Source: Oegoconia quadripuncta
Taxonomy: Eukaryota; Arthropoda; Insecta; Lepidoptera; Autostichidae
Direction: 5' to 3'
DNA: 64,000 nucleotides
Assembly (NCBI GenBank): GCA_949316235.1
Contig: OX438750.1
Span: forward strand, 2,308,501-2,372,500
Shown: piece by piece, positions 52,901 to 63,776 of the stretch
Position numbering within the stretch: position 1 is the stretch's first letter
Layout of the letters: each line of letters begins with the position of its first letter
Notes under the pieces: model-generated
The model's input: only the letters and a program-made list of their open reading frames with translations
What the model was told of the DNA's origin: nothing
The model's database searches: none
Program-made: the position numbers and the translations under genes

Positions 52901-53015
52901 ATACACAGGTATCGCCTACTCGCCGCAGACTGTGCTCGCCTCCGCATAACCTGCAGCAGCGTCCTGGGGCGCTAGCGCCGTCACCAGATGCTCGCGCGTG
53001 GATGGGTATTGAATT
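46906..53015 (-). CDS. ZAD-type C2H2 zinc-finger protein
   Basis: Minus-strand exons: 53015-52851, 51872-51764, 49053-48810, 47802-47548 and 47242-46906, about 369 aa. Phases agree at every junction (0, 1, 2, 2). Exons 1-2 form a ZAD domain: CRLCGGEHSLRRVGDTCVWE gives the first Cys pair and MICDKCVTKLRNTQKFRALV the second. Exon 3 is a polar linker. Exon 4 has CTVC, CSRC and CRKC pairs followed by His, consistent with irregular zinc fingers. Exon 5 has two classical C2H2 fingers joined by an HTGE linker, then the stop. ZAD proteins are mostly insect DNA-binding proteins that dimerise through the ZAD; the target is unknown. The exon at 53015 has no Met, so a start exon must lie upstream, between about 53.0 and 55.3 kb. 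The gene is tail-to-tail with the coiled-coil gene and head-to-head with Kin17. Confidence 0.85.
47826..48095 (-). mobile_element. SINE-B copy with short internal deletion
   Basis: Antisense in orientation, inside ZAD intron 3 and about 25 bases upstream of the acceptor of the exon at 47802. It lacks the GTACTGACCCGGAAACCCC segment. Confidence 0.8.
48376..48650 (+). mobile_element. SINE-B copy
   Basis: Head CATGGCTCAATGTTAAAGAC, B box GGTTCACTCCCC, body to CCGGGTCAGTACGCTTCCAC. Confidence 0.78.
49310..49980 (+). mobile_element. CR1/jockey-like LINE tail
   Basis: Two broken frames: ERAMENGLPVLWNELDDLKS near 49383-49450 and the PVDIQNLPLYYKTETY-type tail near 49640-49745. The 3' UTR is the same as at 33.4 kb, ending GATTTGATTTGATTA. 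Confidence 0.78.
50063..50964. mobile_element. Non-autonomous mariner-like element with 270-bp inverted repeats
   Basis: The ends are TACAGGGCGTCCCAAAG and its complement, flanked by TA (50061-50062 and 50965-50966). The inverted repeats are long (50063-50333 and 50695-50964). The centre keeps, on the minus strand near 50400-50480, an out-of-context tail reading RLAICVRQEGSHFEHLIN then stop, which resembles the C-terminus of a mariner transposase. The element therefore looks like an internal-deletion derivative of an autonomous mariner different from the one at 41.8 kb. It lies between ZAD exons 2 and 3. Confidence 0.88.
51168..51487. mobile_element. MITE with GGCCCGTATTAATAAA ends, uninterrupted copy
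   Basis: A 320-bp element with exact inverted ends and the interior TCAACCGAGATGCGTCTTAA, CCTCAGCGGCGAA. Best reference copy of the family in the window. Between ZAD exons 2 and 3. Confidence 0.85.
52027..52265 (+). mobile_element. Helitron-like non-autonomous repeat
   Basis: TAATATTATAAATGCGAAAG through GGACGGATTTACATGAAATT to GAAGTCACGGGCGGAAGGCT and AGTA. I recall this layout from Helitron-derived repeats abundant in Lepidoptera, ending in a CTAGT-like terminus. No ORF. The superfamily call is from memory. Confidence 0.55.
52668..52800. mobile_element. Small MITE with TTAAGCCTTCGC ends
   Basis: About 130 bases; ends TTAAGCCTTCGC and GCGAAGGCTTTAA, with subterminal AGAGAGCAGC and its near complement. 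GC-rich centre. Lies 50 bases after the donor of the first located ZAD exon. Confidence 0.6.
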
Positions 53016-53337
53016 CTATAATGTAAGTTTGGTAACGAATGCTTAGTTGTTGTCACACTAAGGTCGTGCAAACTAAGGCTCTAATAAAGCAATCTTAATT
53101 GAGATCCAGACTCACTCTCAATACAATTTTTTTTTGATGATGTTTAAACACAAAAGAGTATCTCAACTATCAACTTAAGTTCACGTTGATCTTTAAATCG
53201 TGTCATGTTTAATTTTATACATTTTTTTCTTTTCAAGTCAATGGCAAGATTATTATGACCTAAAGTAATTTGGCCCAAAAAGTAGCAACTTATATATATT
53301 TAAATAATTTCATATATCAGACAGTTATATCATATTA

Positions 53338-53520
53338 GAAGTGTGAGTTTTGTCTCGTTTTTAACTTTACCACCGCGTTCGCGTTTACGCAAAATGTACC
53401 TATGAAAAAAATCGTTTTGCAAACTATCCGCTAGAGGCGCTGCACATTTCTTCATACAAATCTTCACGTAAACGTGAACGCGGTAGTAAAGTTAAGTCGA
53501 AACAAAACTCACACTCCGCC
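53338..53520. mobile_element. Palindromic MITE, copy 2
   Basis: Reverse orientation of 34095-34290: GTGTGAGTTTTGTCTCG, then ACCGCGTTCGCGTTTACG at the left and the matching inverted arm at the right. About 300 bases upstream of the first located ZAD exon. Confidence 0.8.
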
Positions 53521-55380
53521 CTCTGGCCCCAAGTAGACAGTCTGCACTATGGATATATAACCGATAAACATATGTTCTACACCCTAGCTTAGAGTTCAAA
53601 TTCATCTACGATGATGATAAGCGTTAACATAGTCCTCTAACAAAACTGAAATCGAGTAGGCAGATTAATAATCAAGAAAACAGATATACATAGACCATAA
53701 TTTGAGAAGGACACAATTACTAAGTTAAGTTTATTCTTAACGAGGGGTGGGTGCAATGCAATAAAAGTTTGGGAACCTATGGTGATTTTTCTTTTTATGA
53801 CTTTGATTATATTCTAGGCTATTATATAGGTACTGCTACTACAATGTTATTCGTAGGCTGCTACATAGTGTACGTCATCGCATAGACTATTATATTACGT
53901 ATAAATTAATGAGGTCATCGTAATTTAGTACCAGCATGGTTACAACTAGTAGAGCTTTGTGTCTCAACACAACATGATTATGTATCTCAATGATTAAATA
54001 CGTTCAAATATGAAATCCATCTCGCGTCATCCATCGGCAATATATAGAGGTCAAAGAACCCTAGGGCTTGTATAAAGATTATGCTCGGAAGTAGAAAATA
54101 GTACGTATATCAGATTAGAGAAATTAAGGAATGCTTACATTACTAAAGCAAAGGTCTTGTAGTTTCTCCTTAGCCCATATCACCTTCATTTTGTTACTAA
54201 TTGTTTCTAAATACTTAGTAGGTACAACTTAAAAATAACTTTAAAATTTTGCAATAATTTACATTAATAGTTTTGTCATTTGTCAACAATCTAATCCAAG
54301 TCGAAAAGATAAGATTCGTGAATAATCGATCACCTATCATCTTCATCAGAAAAGAAATAAAAAGACGTAAGGTCCGTCTATAAAACTTTTGACATTGGCC
54401 CAACTCTTAGTAGTCTGTGCATTGGCCTTACAAAGTATGGTGGCTTTTTGACGGGAACTCATCGAGTGATGTGGCATTTTTGTTTTTATTTCGTAGAAGT
54501 AATTTGTGCATTCTGAATTGTGAAGTTTAAAATGGCAGAATATTGTGTAGCAAAAGTCAGTGATTGTGCTTAAAACCTGCATGCCTGAGAAATAGAAATT
54601 CAAAGGCATGTGAAGACCCCAACCTGCATTGGGCCAGCGTGGTGGACTATGGCCCATAAACGAGGGAAGGCCTAAATCCCTGCAGTGGAATGTTTACGAA
54701 CTGATAATGATGAAGTGCGTAAAGTAGCTTTCGGGTTCTCACAAGAAGTCAAAATCTTTCGTCAAGCATTCTGCCACTTTACCGTAGAATGACTGCATGG
54801 AGGAGATCGCTGTAAGCGGTAAAGTCGCCTTTTGTGCGATAAATAATATACGCTATAATTATTTATGTAGTTTTTGTTAATTCTGCAGTAAGGAGTATTT
54901 GATTTGATTGCTTCAATGTTTTAAAGTGACTTTCAAGTATACAACGAGTGACTTGTTTTGACTGAAATAAGATATGTCTGTATGGATTAGAATCCTTTGC
55001 CTTCTTCGAGAGGAGTGAATTACAAAAAACTGACTGACACTGGCTGGACATGAACAGAAGGAATGATTACTGAGGAAGAGGCTGTATGGCTATGCTCCTT
55101 GGCCTGCCTTTTCAAATGGCGAACATTATTAAAAAAAACAGACGGAATGACAGACAGCAAGCAGCCAGCAGCCAGCTTTTAGACATTATCTGAGTAATCT
55201 GTGGCAGCCAGTACCTAGCAGATTGTGTGTATTGTGTGTTGTGGTTTCTAATTCGTTTGTTATTTTACGTTTTCTCGTGTAATTATCATAAAGATGCTAA
55301 TAATTTAATTTCGCCACTATCTAATCATGTAATAAAACTAAAATAATAAATCACATATATAATTGAAACAAACCTAATCA
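53521..55380. other. ZAD/Kin17 head-to-head intergenic region
   Basis: Apart from repeat R and LINE scraps (54476-55030), no family recognised. It should contain the missing ZAD start exon and both promoters. The Kin17 5' UTR probably starts near 55200. Confidence 0.5.
54476..55030 (+). repeat. Dispersed repeat R, copy 3, interrupted
   Basis: The start (TTTTTGTTTTTATTTCGTAG to GTCAGTGATTGTG) and the later part (54715-54790 and 54930-55025) are separated by an antisense RTE 3' UTR piece (54560-54700) and another LINE scrap (54790-54930). Confidence 0.65.
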
Positions 55381-55414
55381 ACTATAAACGCTTCGCAACA
55401 AACCAGCAAAAAAA

Positions 55415-58400
55415 ATGGGTGGCAAAGCAGAAAAGGGCACACCGAAGTACATAGCGAACAAGATAAAGGCTAAGGGCCTGCAGAAACTGCGGTGGTACTG
55501 CCAAATGTGTCAGAAACAATGCCGAGACGAGAACGGTTTCAAATGTCACACGATGTCCGAATCTCACCAAAGGCAACTCTTGCTCTTCGCTGATAACTCC
55601 TCCAAATACATAGACGAGTTCTCCAAGGAGTTCGCTGACGGGTACATGGAGCTGCTGAGACGTCAATTCGGTACAAAAAGGGTAAATGCTAACAAGGTGT
55701 ATCAGGATTACATTTCTAACAGGTAACTGTAGTAAAGGTACTGAAGATCTACCACCGCTTTTTTTTGCTTCCTAAGGAGATTTGCTAAACGTCCCATTTT
55801 CCTGGCACATCCCATAATTTAATTAAATTAACTTTAAGAAGCATACGGGCACCGATCGGTGCCAAAAAAATATTATACTGTCAACATTTGTGGACTCTGA
55901 TTTGTGCCAACGGACACCCAACTTTCAACGACCGTCGCATCCTACTGTTCCAGGGAGAAAGAGACAGTACTACGTTAAAATTGGTTTTAGTTTAGTTGGT
56001 ATACATCTGAATCGACACCATTTTCGATCTATAATACATATATACGATATAAATACGTTCTATGCTGAAAGTGCACAAATGATTGGTGACAATATATGGT
56101 GGAAAGTGATCATTCGTATTTTTGCGAAGTCCATTAGAAATTTTTATTTATTTATATAGAAATCACACAGCATATAATTACATTTGAAAACATTTCTTAA
56201 AAATTTTTAAAGCCAAATTTTAGAGATTTCTAATTTAAAATTTAAATATTAACGGGTACTCAGCTAACTTTAATAGTAAATAAGCTAAAAACTAAGGCAT
56301 TGCTTTACAGCATTTGTGTGTATGTGTGAGTGTAGAATGTGGTTGGAGTGTAATAACAAATACCTTTGAATCGAAACAATTTTGAAACGAAAACTCACCT
56401 CAGGTCCAACCTCTTTACAGCCCCAACTACTGAATTCTTACATTTAGTGAATTTAACGTTAAAAATATAAGCATACAAGAAATATTTATTGTATTGTATT
56501 CTTTTTACAGAGACCATCTCCACATGAATGCTACTCAGTGGGAAACCCTGACGGACTTTGTAAAGTGGCTAGGACGGGAAGGCAAGTGTGTTGTGGACGA
56601 AACTGAGAAGGGATGGTTTGTTGCATACATTGACCGTGACCCGGCCGCCATTGCAGCTCAGGAAGCCAAGGCTAAAAAGGAGAAGATGGATAAAGATGAC
56701 CAGGTATTTTCTCACGACTGAACATTGTAGTTTTTATGCATGTGTTGACATACCTTGGACTGTGCACGATAAATATGAATATGCATTATTTTAATTATGT
56801 TATGAGAGAACAGTTTGGGAGAACCGTGTTAGATTCCCAGGCAGGCCATGCACCCATGACCTTTTTAGATTTAATTACTTTAGATACAGTTTCAAAATCG
56901 GAAAAGAAAAGAACAGATTAGGAAACAAGTCCCCATTGTGGCAGTCCCAGAAAACGATTGCCCACTAGTTTAGAAAACAATTTAGAATTCGGAATTTTGA
57001 ATCGAATTCGAAAAAAAGTAAAAAGCCAGAGTATCGAAAAGAACTGGATACACACACGACACTGTCAAACACATAACACCTGTCGTTTTTCGTCGGAGGT
57101 TACAACGATTTATCCGACTTCTCTTAAACGGTGAAGGAAAACATCCTTTGATGATTCATTGAGACCTGTAGTGTCACAAAGGCCGCCGTATCCCAGTAGT
57201 TCCATGCTCAGCTCTGCAGCGCATGCAGTCAAAAAATTCGACAAATATCAGACGTAAATACTGCTAGATGAGTATATGCTAGTCACTTAGAGATAGGTTT
57301 AAAGAGTATATTCTAACCTTTTCGTCACAGTACATTTTTGAAAATCTAATATAATGTAAAAAAAAATATAGCATAATTTAGGAAAAATAGTGATAAACAT
57401 GATGTCAATACAAGAAGTAAAGATAAACATGCAGGTCACATGAGTCGCCTCTGCAAAGTCGGTAATTCATTCAAAGGGTTATGTATACACTTTTTCAATA
57501 AGGTTCCTGTTGATTTACAAAATCTTCCTTTCAATAAATTTAAAGATACTATGAAACATAAACTTATTAAGAAAGCATATTATGAAATATCAGATTATTT
57601 AGATGATAAACATTTATGGACATAACCAGCTCATTCGGATAACCAGGCTATTTCACAATTAATAATGAAATATTATTGTGCCCTTTTGTATTATAAAAAC
57701 CTTTTTTTTTTAAAAGAGCAACCTCTCGAGTTTTTTGCTTGTTCTTCTCAGGGGAAAAATGCCTTTTGAACAAGCAGTAGCTTTAAAAATATAAAATCTG
57801 ACTATTTTAAGTGTTCTCTGTGTACCTACAAAATAAAGCATTTTGGGTTTGATTCCCTTTGTCTTGCTCTTCTTGACCATGTCATACATACTATTATTCT
57901 CATCGTTTGAATGGTAGACGACCTGTTTGGTGTAGTGGCTAAAAATTCTGACTGCCATACCAAAAAGGTCGCGGGTTCGAATCCCGCTAGAGGCATATGT
58001 TTGTATGATGAATACAGACATGTGTTTCCGAGTTATGGATGTTTTTCATTTATATATGTATTTATTTACAAAAAAAATGTATTTGTGTAGTTTATCAACC
58101 ATCTGGTATCCATAACACAAGCCTAGATGCTTACTGTGGACCTAGATTGCGCTGTGTGTATGTGTGTAAAGATACCTATAATATTTATTTTTACCAGACT
58201 TCAAGCACATCCTGTTTAAGATTGTGTATCTTTCTGTGAATTTGAAATAAAATTTTCTAGGAGAGAATGCTAGAATTCGTCCAGAAGCAAGTAGAGCGAG
58301 GCATGCAGCAAGGCACGAGGTCAGACGAGCCAGCTTACACCGAATTCAAGAGAGAAAGCAGCCAAGAGAGAGTGACTCTTGCACTCAACTTGAAAAGGAA

Positions 58401-61400
58401 AACTGACGGTGTGTTTATTATTTTATTTAGATATTCATGTAATTCCTCCGTTTTAGTGAACCAGGGAGCATTGGCTATCATTCTCAGTATGTTATTCTGG
58501 AATCTCTGTAATATCTACAAGTACCAACTATCAAAGCAGAGGTCACCACTATGACAACATCATACAGACACAGAATAATTATTATTATTATTAGGAGCCC
58601 ATACTGTCCCACTGCTGGGCAAAGGCCTCCCTCCTCTCTCTCCACGGCTCTCTATCCCAGGCCGCCTCCGACCAGTTGGTTAGGAACTTATCCAACTCAT
58701 CCCTCCATCTCCTTTTCGGTCTGCCGCGACGCCTTCTTTCTAATGGTGGGCTCCAGGTGGTGGCGATTTTGGCCCACATATCGTCTGGCATGCGACAAAC
58801 ATGGCCCGCCCAGTCCCACTTCAGCTTGGCGGCCGTTGTGGCTATGTCAGCAACAAGGGTCTTAGAGCGAAGTGTAGTGTTTCGGACGCGATCGGTCTGT
58901 TTAACATTTAGTACACTGCGCTCCATGGCTCGTTGGCAAACCTTGAGGCTGGACCTTTGGGCTTCTGTCAAAGACCAAGTCTGAGCGCCATATGTGAGGA
59001 TCGGGAGAATGCACACGTCCATGAGTTTGCGCTTTAGTGACAGTGGAAGGTCGCCCTTCATGTGTTCCTTCATGGACCAAAAGCTCCTCCAGGCATTTTC
59101 AATGCGTCTCGCTATTTCTTTATCTTGTCGTGCCTGAAAGGAGACGGAATAATAAATCATGAAAATAGTCTGGCACAGGAACTTAGTGATATGGGAACGA
59201 GCTAGTCTATGTCCATGGAATACCATCCATCACCATAGGCTGATAATTTATAATATCTCCGGCAGTATGTTTCCGACTTTATCGAAAACCCGAATTAATT
59301 TTATAATTTTTTTTTTCAGACAAAAAACCTGACGCCCTTCCCACTTCAGCATTAAAATTCAAAGAATCGAAGAGCAAAGAGGAATCCACTAGCAAGAAAC
59401 AGAAGACTGAAGAGGGCAGAAGTAAACAGTCTGCCCTTGACGAGATCATGAAAATGGAGGAGCAAGCCAAAGAACGAGCTAATAGGTATGTTTTTAATAT
59501 GAGAAATGTTTTTCAATTGTTCATGTATGAATCTCCTTTGTATAAATCACATTATAAGTGTGTGTTGAGTAAAACACCCAATTTTCAATTAGATATTTAT
59601 GCGTCGGCAACACTGACATTTTTTTTTTTCGTTTTATTCACTCCTCTCGGAGAAGGCAAAGGGAGCTAAGCCCATACAGCCATGTCTTATTTCTCTTATT
59701 TCTTCAGTATATAAGTCAGTCTTAGTCAAAACAAGAAATTCGTCGTATACTTGGCGTATACAGAGTCTAGCACAGTCAAGTCATTCTTCAGTAAAGTGGC
59801 AGAATGCATTACAAAAGATTTTGGCGGCTTCTTGTGGGAATCCGAAAGCTTCGTTACGCACTTTAATTTACACTTCCCTTCACTTGTACACCATCACTAA
59901 CTTTTGCTGCACAATATTCTGCCAAGCTTCAAAAGTCAGAATTATAACCAAAAATGCTGCTTCACTCGACGAGATCCCGCCAAAAAGCCCACTGACATTT
60001 CTTTTTACAAATTGTTCTTTTGTTTTAATTGACTCCTCTCGGAGGAGGCAAAGGGGTGTAGACCCATACAGCCGTGTCTTATTTCTTCAATTTAGTTTAG
60101 TCAGTCTCAATTAAAACAAGTCATTCGTATACAGTCTAATCACGGTGAAGTCATTGTGGGCAGTCGGACATTGTCAAGCAAGGCAAGAGTGTTAGTAGCT
60201 ACGCTGATGTATGGGAGCGAATATTGGGTATGGCAGATGAAGAATGAAAACAGAATCAATGCTGTAGAAATGCGTTCACTGTGTAGTATGTGTGGAGTGA
60301 CTTTGAATGATAGATTAAATAATTAAACAACAAACAATAAACAATATTTTATTGAACCGAAATAAATTACACAACTTGTTGAAGCTTTGTTGTCTGTGGT
60401 AGTTAAAAACTGTGTTACAAACAACAATGTCTTCCCCATATATTTTGTACAATAAGTAAATTTGGTAGGTACTCGTATTTGCCAATTATGTTTTGCCATC
60501 TAAAGGTGTAGAGAGTTTGGTAAGTATATAAATATAAGTAAATAATATAAATATGACTACACTTAACCGTTACACCCTGTATATAAAATATATTTGAATA
60601 TATATAGGATATAATATATATCTACAAAATTCTTTGTTGCACTTATGTTATATTTCATTTATATAGTAACGTATACATACAAGTTGATAGATACCTGTAT
60701 ACATAAATACATACAGTTCTCGAGGCGTAAGATCAGCTTTGCATTTGTGTGAGTGCACACAGATAGAGATACGGCTTGTGGCGCAGCGCGTCCCGCGCAT
60801 TGTTTAAACGCGGCCTGAGGCGCGGCGTGTCCGCTGCGCGTCGCTTCCCTGCCGCGCACATGCCGCACTTCACCTCTTGTACCGCTAGCAGCTTGACGTC
60901 ACTCACACAAATGCAAAGCTGAGCTTACGCCTCGAGAACTGTACCTCTATATTAATATATTTAATTAGGTTAGATACTGAATAGCATTGTATAAATTGTG
61001 CACAGCATTTGATCAGTTGATTGGAAGCAGACTTATCTGGAATAATTTTACAGTAGGGCAGAAGAAAGAAGTTTTATATCGTACCAAAAATTGTGTGATT
61101 AGAGAATGGTGTGGCGTGGAAGATGACGTAGTAAGATAGAAAGAGGTATGGTAAGGTGGTTTGGGCGTATAGAACGAATGAGTGAAAGGAGATTAATGCA
61201 AGCGCGAATGGAAGGGTCTAGTTCTATTTGTTCTCACCTATGGGCTGGGGCACCTCAGTACCAGCTTCTTCCTTTTGACCGCGTTCAACGTGGCGCAGTC
61301 CGAATTGTCGGCCAAGAGAGTCTCACTGACCGAATGGATCCCCTGGCGTTGCGAAGAGACGTCGCGTTCCTCTGCATTCTCTATCGCATATTTCATGGGG

Positions 61401-62734
61401 AGTGTTCTGAAGAACTGTTCGAGCTAATACCCGCTGCTCAATTTAACCGATACACTTCTCGCCGAAAATTAAATTTCCATCCACATCACCTGGATGAGTG
61501 GAAGTCTACCACTGTACGTTTCTCAAGAAACTTCTTACCACGTACGACCACCCTGTGGAACGGACTTCCGGCAGCGGTATTCCCGAACGAGTACGACATT
61601 GGAACCTTCAAGAAACGAGCCTACACCTTCCTCAAAGGCCGGCAACGCATCCGTGACCCTTTTGGCGTTGCGGGTGTCTATGGGCGGCGGTGATTGCTTT
61701 CCATCAGGTGACCCGAATGCACGTTTGCCGCCCTCTCATATAAAAAAAATAATAATATATATTTGGTTATGAGAGTGAAGGAAGCAGAAGAGGTGTGTCA
61801 GGATCGTAGCAAGTGGAAGTCTGTGGTCTCTGCCTATCCCTACGGGAAACAGGCGTGACATTATGTATGTATGTGCAAATGTATTAATCGTCTAAACTAA
61901 TCTTTATCCATTGTTTTGATCGAGCGAGCTACCAATCAAAAAACCGTGGCGTCCACACTGCGCGAGGTAAACGACCGAGACACTTTTGAGCAACCCGAAA
62001 AGACCGACAGTTTGGTGTGGACCCGCCTATTCACTTAGTTTAAACAAGTTACTGCAAATAAGATATTTTTGTTTTTTTTTTTCGGGATCCTTTTTTTTTA
62101 AGCCTACTTAAAAGTACAATCTGTTAAAAATATTTTACAATGTATGTAGTTCTTCTTCTTTTCGTGTCGAGGCAAGTTTCAAATTTTATTGGACCAAAAC
62201 TTAGCCACTCTAACAGCACTGTCTGTGGCGTTAAGGAGGTCGTCAAAGGTGCAGCTGTCAGGACACGCGGGGCAAGACAATACGTGATCCATTGTCTGTG
62301 GGGAGACTCCGCACTCGCATCGATCACTCCCGCCATCGGAGAAGCCCCACCTGCACAGATTATCTTTGCTGCGGCCAACCTGAGTTCGAAGCCGATTTAA
62401 GGATTTCCATGTTGGCCATGGCAAATCGTGTCCAGTAGAAAGAGACTCCTCGAGCGGGAGGAACGACGCAAGAGAGTATATCATTAGAGAGTAATCTGAA
62501 GCCTAGAAACATACGAGGGAGTAATTGACGCTAAAATGGATCTAAACCTGTAATATAGAGTCATGTACTTTCAGGAAGGACTACTGGCTGACCGAGGGTA
62601 TTGTTGTGAAAATAATCACCAAGTCATTAGGAGATAAGTTCTACAAGAGGAAAGGGGTTATTGAGAAAGTGATGGAGAAGTACGCGGCGCAAGTCCGGCT
62701 CATCGATGATGGGGTCAGATTGAAGTTGGATCAG
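55415..62734 (+). CDS. Kin17: KIN17 DNA/RNA-binding protein, 3' end missing
   Basis: Five exons: 55415-55722, 56511-56703, 58261-58408, 59320-59485 and 62575-62734, with consistent phases 2, 0, 1 and 2, giving 325 aa. The protein begins [22 protein letters not shown]2H2 finger follows at about residues 28-50 ([10 protein letters not shown], then CHTMSESHQ), then the conserved winged-helix region including [20 protein letters not shown] and [11 protein letters not shown]. Exons 3-4 are a charged Lys/Glu-rich linker. Exon 5 starts the C-terminal SH3/KOW-like module ([20 protein letters not shown], then KLDQ). Family members of roughly 390 aa act in the nucleus in DNA-damage response and pre-mRNA processing, so about 70 residues (the second KOW part) should lie beyond the right edge. 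Introns contain an antisense RTE fragment (58.6-59.1 kb) and the nested repeat block at 60-62 kb. Confidence 0.96.
55935..56040. mobile_element. Half copy of the foldback MITE
   Basis: Matches the right arm and spacer of 28885-29037 (GGGAGAAAGAGACAGTACTA, TTGGTTTTAGTTTAGTTGGT) but lacks the left arm. In Kin17 intron 1. Just upstream, 55850-55865 carries CACCGATCGGTG, as in repeat X. Confidence 0.65.
57295..57850 (+). mobile_element. CR1/jockey-like LINE tail in Kin17 intron 2
   Basis: The longest clean tail of this family here: [36 protein letters not shown] and [18 protein letters not shown] then stop at 57623, followed by the 3' UTR to AAAATAAAGCATTTT. Confidence 0.85.
57918..58170 (+). 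mobile_element. SINE-A copy in Kin17 intron 2
   Basis: Head GACCTGTTTGGTGTAGTGGC with B box GGTTCGAATCCCGC, and a full body ending near CTAGATTGCGCTGTG. Confidence 0.85.
58587..59140 (-). mobile_element. RTE LINE ORF C-terminus, antisense in Kin17 intron 3
   Basis: Open for about 180 codons: [57 protein letters not shown] and [18 protein letters not shown], then the stop at 58591. This is the RT C-terminal region of an RTE-clade element. Its upstream part and endonuclease are absent. Confidence 0.85.
59624..60150 (-). repeat. Dispersed repeat R, two antisense copies in Kin17 intron 4
   Basis: One near-complete copy (59624-59985) is followed at once by a second, truncated copy (59990-60150). 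Both start with CACTCCTCTCGG-like ends after a T-rich run. Confidence 0.72.
60714..60944. mobile_element. CpG-rich MITE with 40-bp inverted repeats
   Basis: Ends ACAGTTCTCGAGGCGTAAG, then ATCAGCTTTGCATTTGTGTG, inverted at 60899-60944. The centre is GC-rich with many CGCG and GCGC steps. No ORF longer than 70 codons. Confidence 0.83.
61205..61765 (+). mobile_element. LINE RT C-terminal tail nested in the RTE element
   Basis: Open frame: [79 protein letters not shown] and [15 protein letters not shown], stopping at GVYGRR. The short 3' UTR ends in an A-run at 61742. Same family as the antisense tails at 28.3 and 29.7 kb. Confidence 0.88.
62160..62484 (-). mobile_element. LINE ORF2 C-terminal tail in Kin17 intron 4
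   Basis: The minus frame reads [20 protein letters not shown], then [20 protein letters not shown], with a C-x-C-x8-H-x4-C knuckle, then [19 protein letters not shown] and stop. It ends 90 bases before Kin17 exon 5. Confidence 0.8.
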
Positions 62735-62770
62735 GTAACATTGGCGTCGCTAAATATTTACGAAAACTTA

Positions 62771-63776
62771 GGGCCCGTATTAATAAACTGTTCTCAAGAT
62801 TGAGAATAGTTCTGTGACCGGTCTCAAGTAAACGTGTTGATTAATAAACCTTACTTGACACCTGAAACGCACGTGCATACTCAAGCAGTACTCACTTGAG
62901 CCGTGCGCTGAGTTTCACGTATTAATAAACGAAACTCGTGACTATCATTCATTCGCCGCTGAGGCGAATTCCTGAGACGTGACCTCAGCTGAGTAGACCT
63001 CAAGATTGGTTTATAAATTAGCACGTAGCTTGAGATAGCGTCAACTGCTACCTCTCTGTCCTCTCTTTCCTTTTTTCTTTTCCGCGGGTCAAGTATCTCG
63101 GCGCGCCTGTCAAATTTTCGAAAATACCTGCGGTGTAAAAAACGTTTATAGATACTCTTCTACTGGGTGTATTTGTAATCTGTGAAAAGCAATAGCTACG
63201 GGAATATATTATCTATGGATATAATGAATGAACACTACTACAGCTAAATACAAAAAATCAGAAAAATGTTACGAGTTGTAATATGTAGGTATAATATCCA
63301 CGACATAATTGGTATTTTTACGGAAAGTACAGATTTATTTCATGTTTTTCTTAAAAAAACGGGTAATTCAATAAATTGTTATGAGAATTGGAAGCTCTAT
63401 GGCAGGTTCCTAAGCCTGTTCTAATAAAAAACAGTAGTTGGAATTCTATGCCTACACTCCCTCCCAAAGAGAAAAAAAATATTTTCGCAAATACAGACTA
63501 AATATCATAGCTAACATGACTTGGCGCACATTATTGGATGCGGAATTTAATAGAGAACAAGTTCAAACACAGTCCAAAGGAATTGGAACTCTATAATCAT
63601 TACAATTGAGAGTTGAAAGTCGGGTGTCCGTTAACACCGATCGGTGTTCGCGAGTGTTGTCGGTATAAAAGTATTTTGGACACCGATCGGTGTCGGCGTC
63701 CGCCTAAAGGTTAAGACGCATCTCGGTTGATACAGCCTCAAGACTTGTATTGAGATTGGATTATTAATACGGGCCT
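62771..63776. mobile_element. MITE with GGCCCGTATTAATAAA ends, split by repeat X
   Basis: Reverse orientation to the 51-kb copy. It is intact to GCGTCAACTGC (63049), then repeat X (63050-63712) intervenes, and the remaining AAGACGCATCTCGG to GGGCC follows. In the Kin17 intron after exon 5. Confidence 0.83.
63050..63712 (+). repeat. 670-bp repeat X, copy 2
   Basis: Because it interrupts a known MITE, its edges are defined: the right edge is AAAGGTTAA and the left edge CTACCTCTCTG. The right junction falls on TTAA of the host MITE, but the left does not show it, so the target duplication is uncertain. Confidence 0.75.

Larger units (their letters stand above)
60160..61860 (+). mobile_element. 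RTE LINE tail broken by two insertions
   Basis: Three pieces of one RTE tail: 60160-60317 ([37 protein letters not shown]), about 61075-61204 ([32 protein letters not shown]) and 61770-61860 ([20 protein letters not shown] then stop). The first gap holds 750 bp including a GC-rich MITE, the second a different LINE tail. Confidence 0.8.

Noticed and set aside
52538..53046. Plus-strand ORFs of 80-94 codons near the GC-rich block
   Set aside because: The block is a ZAD exon on the minus strand plus a small MITE; the plus frames have no recognisable domain.
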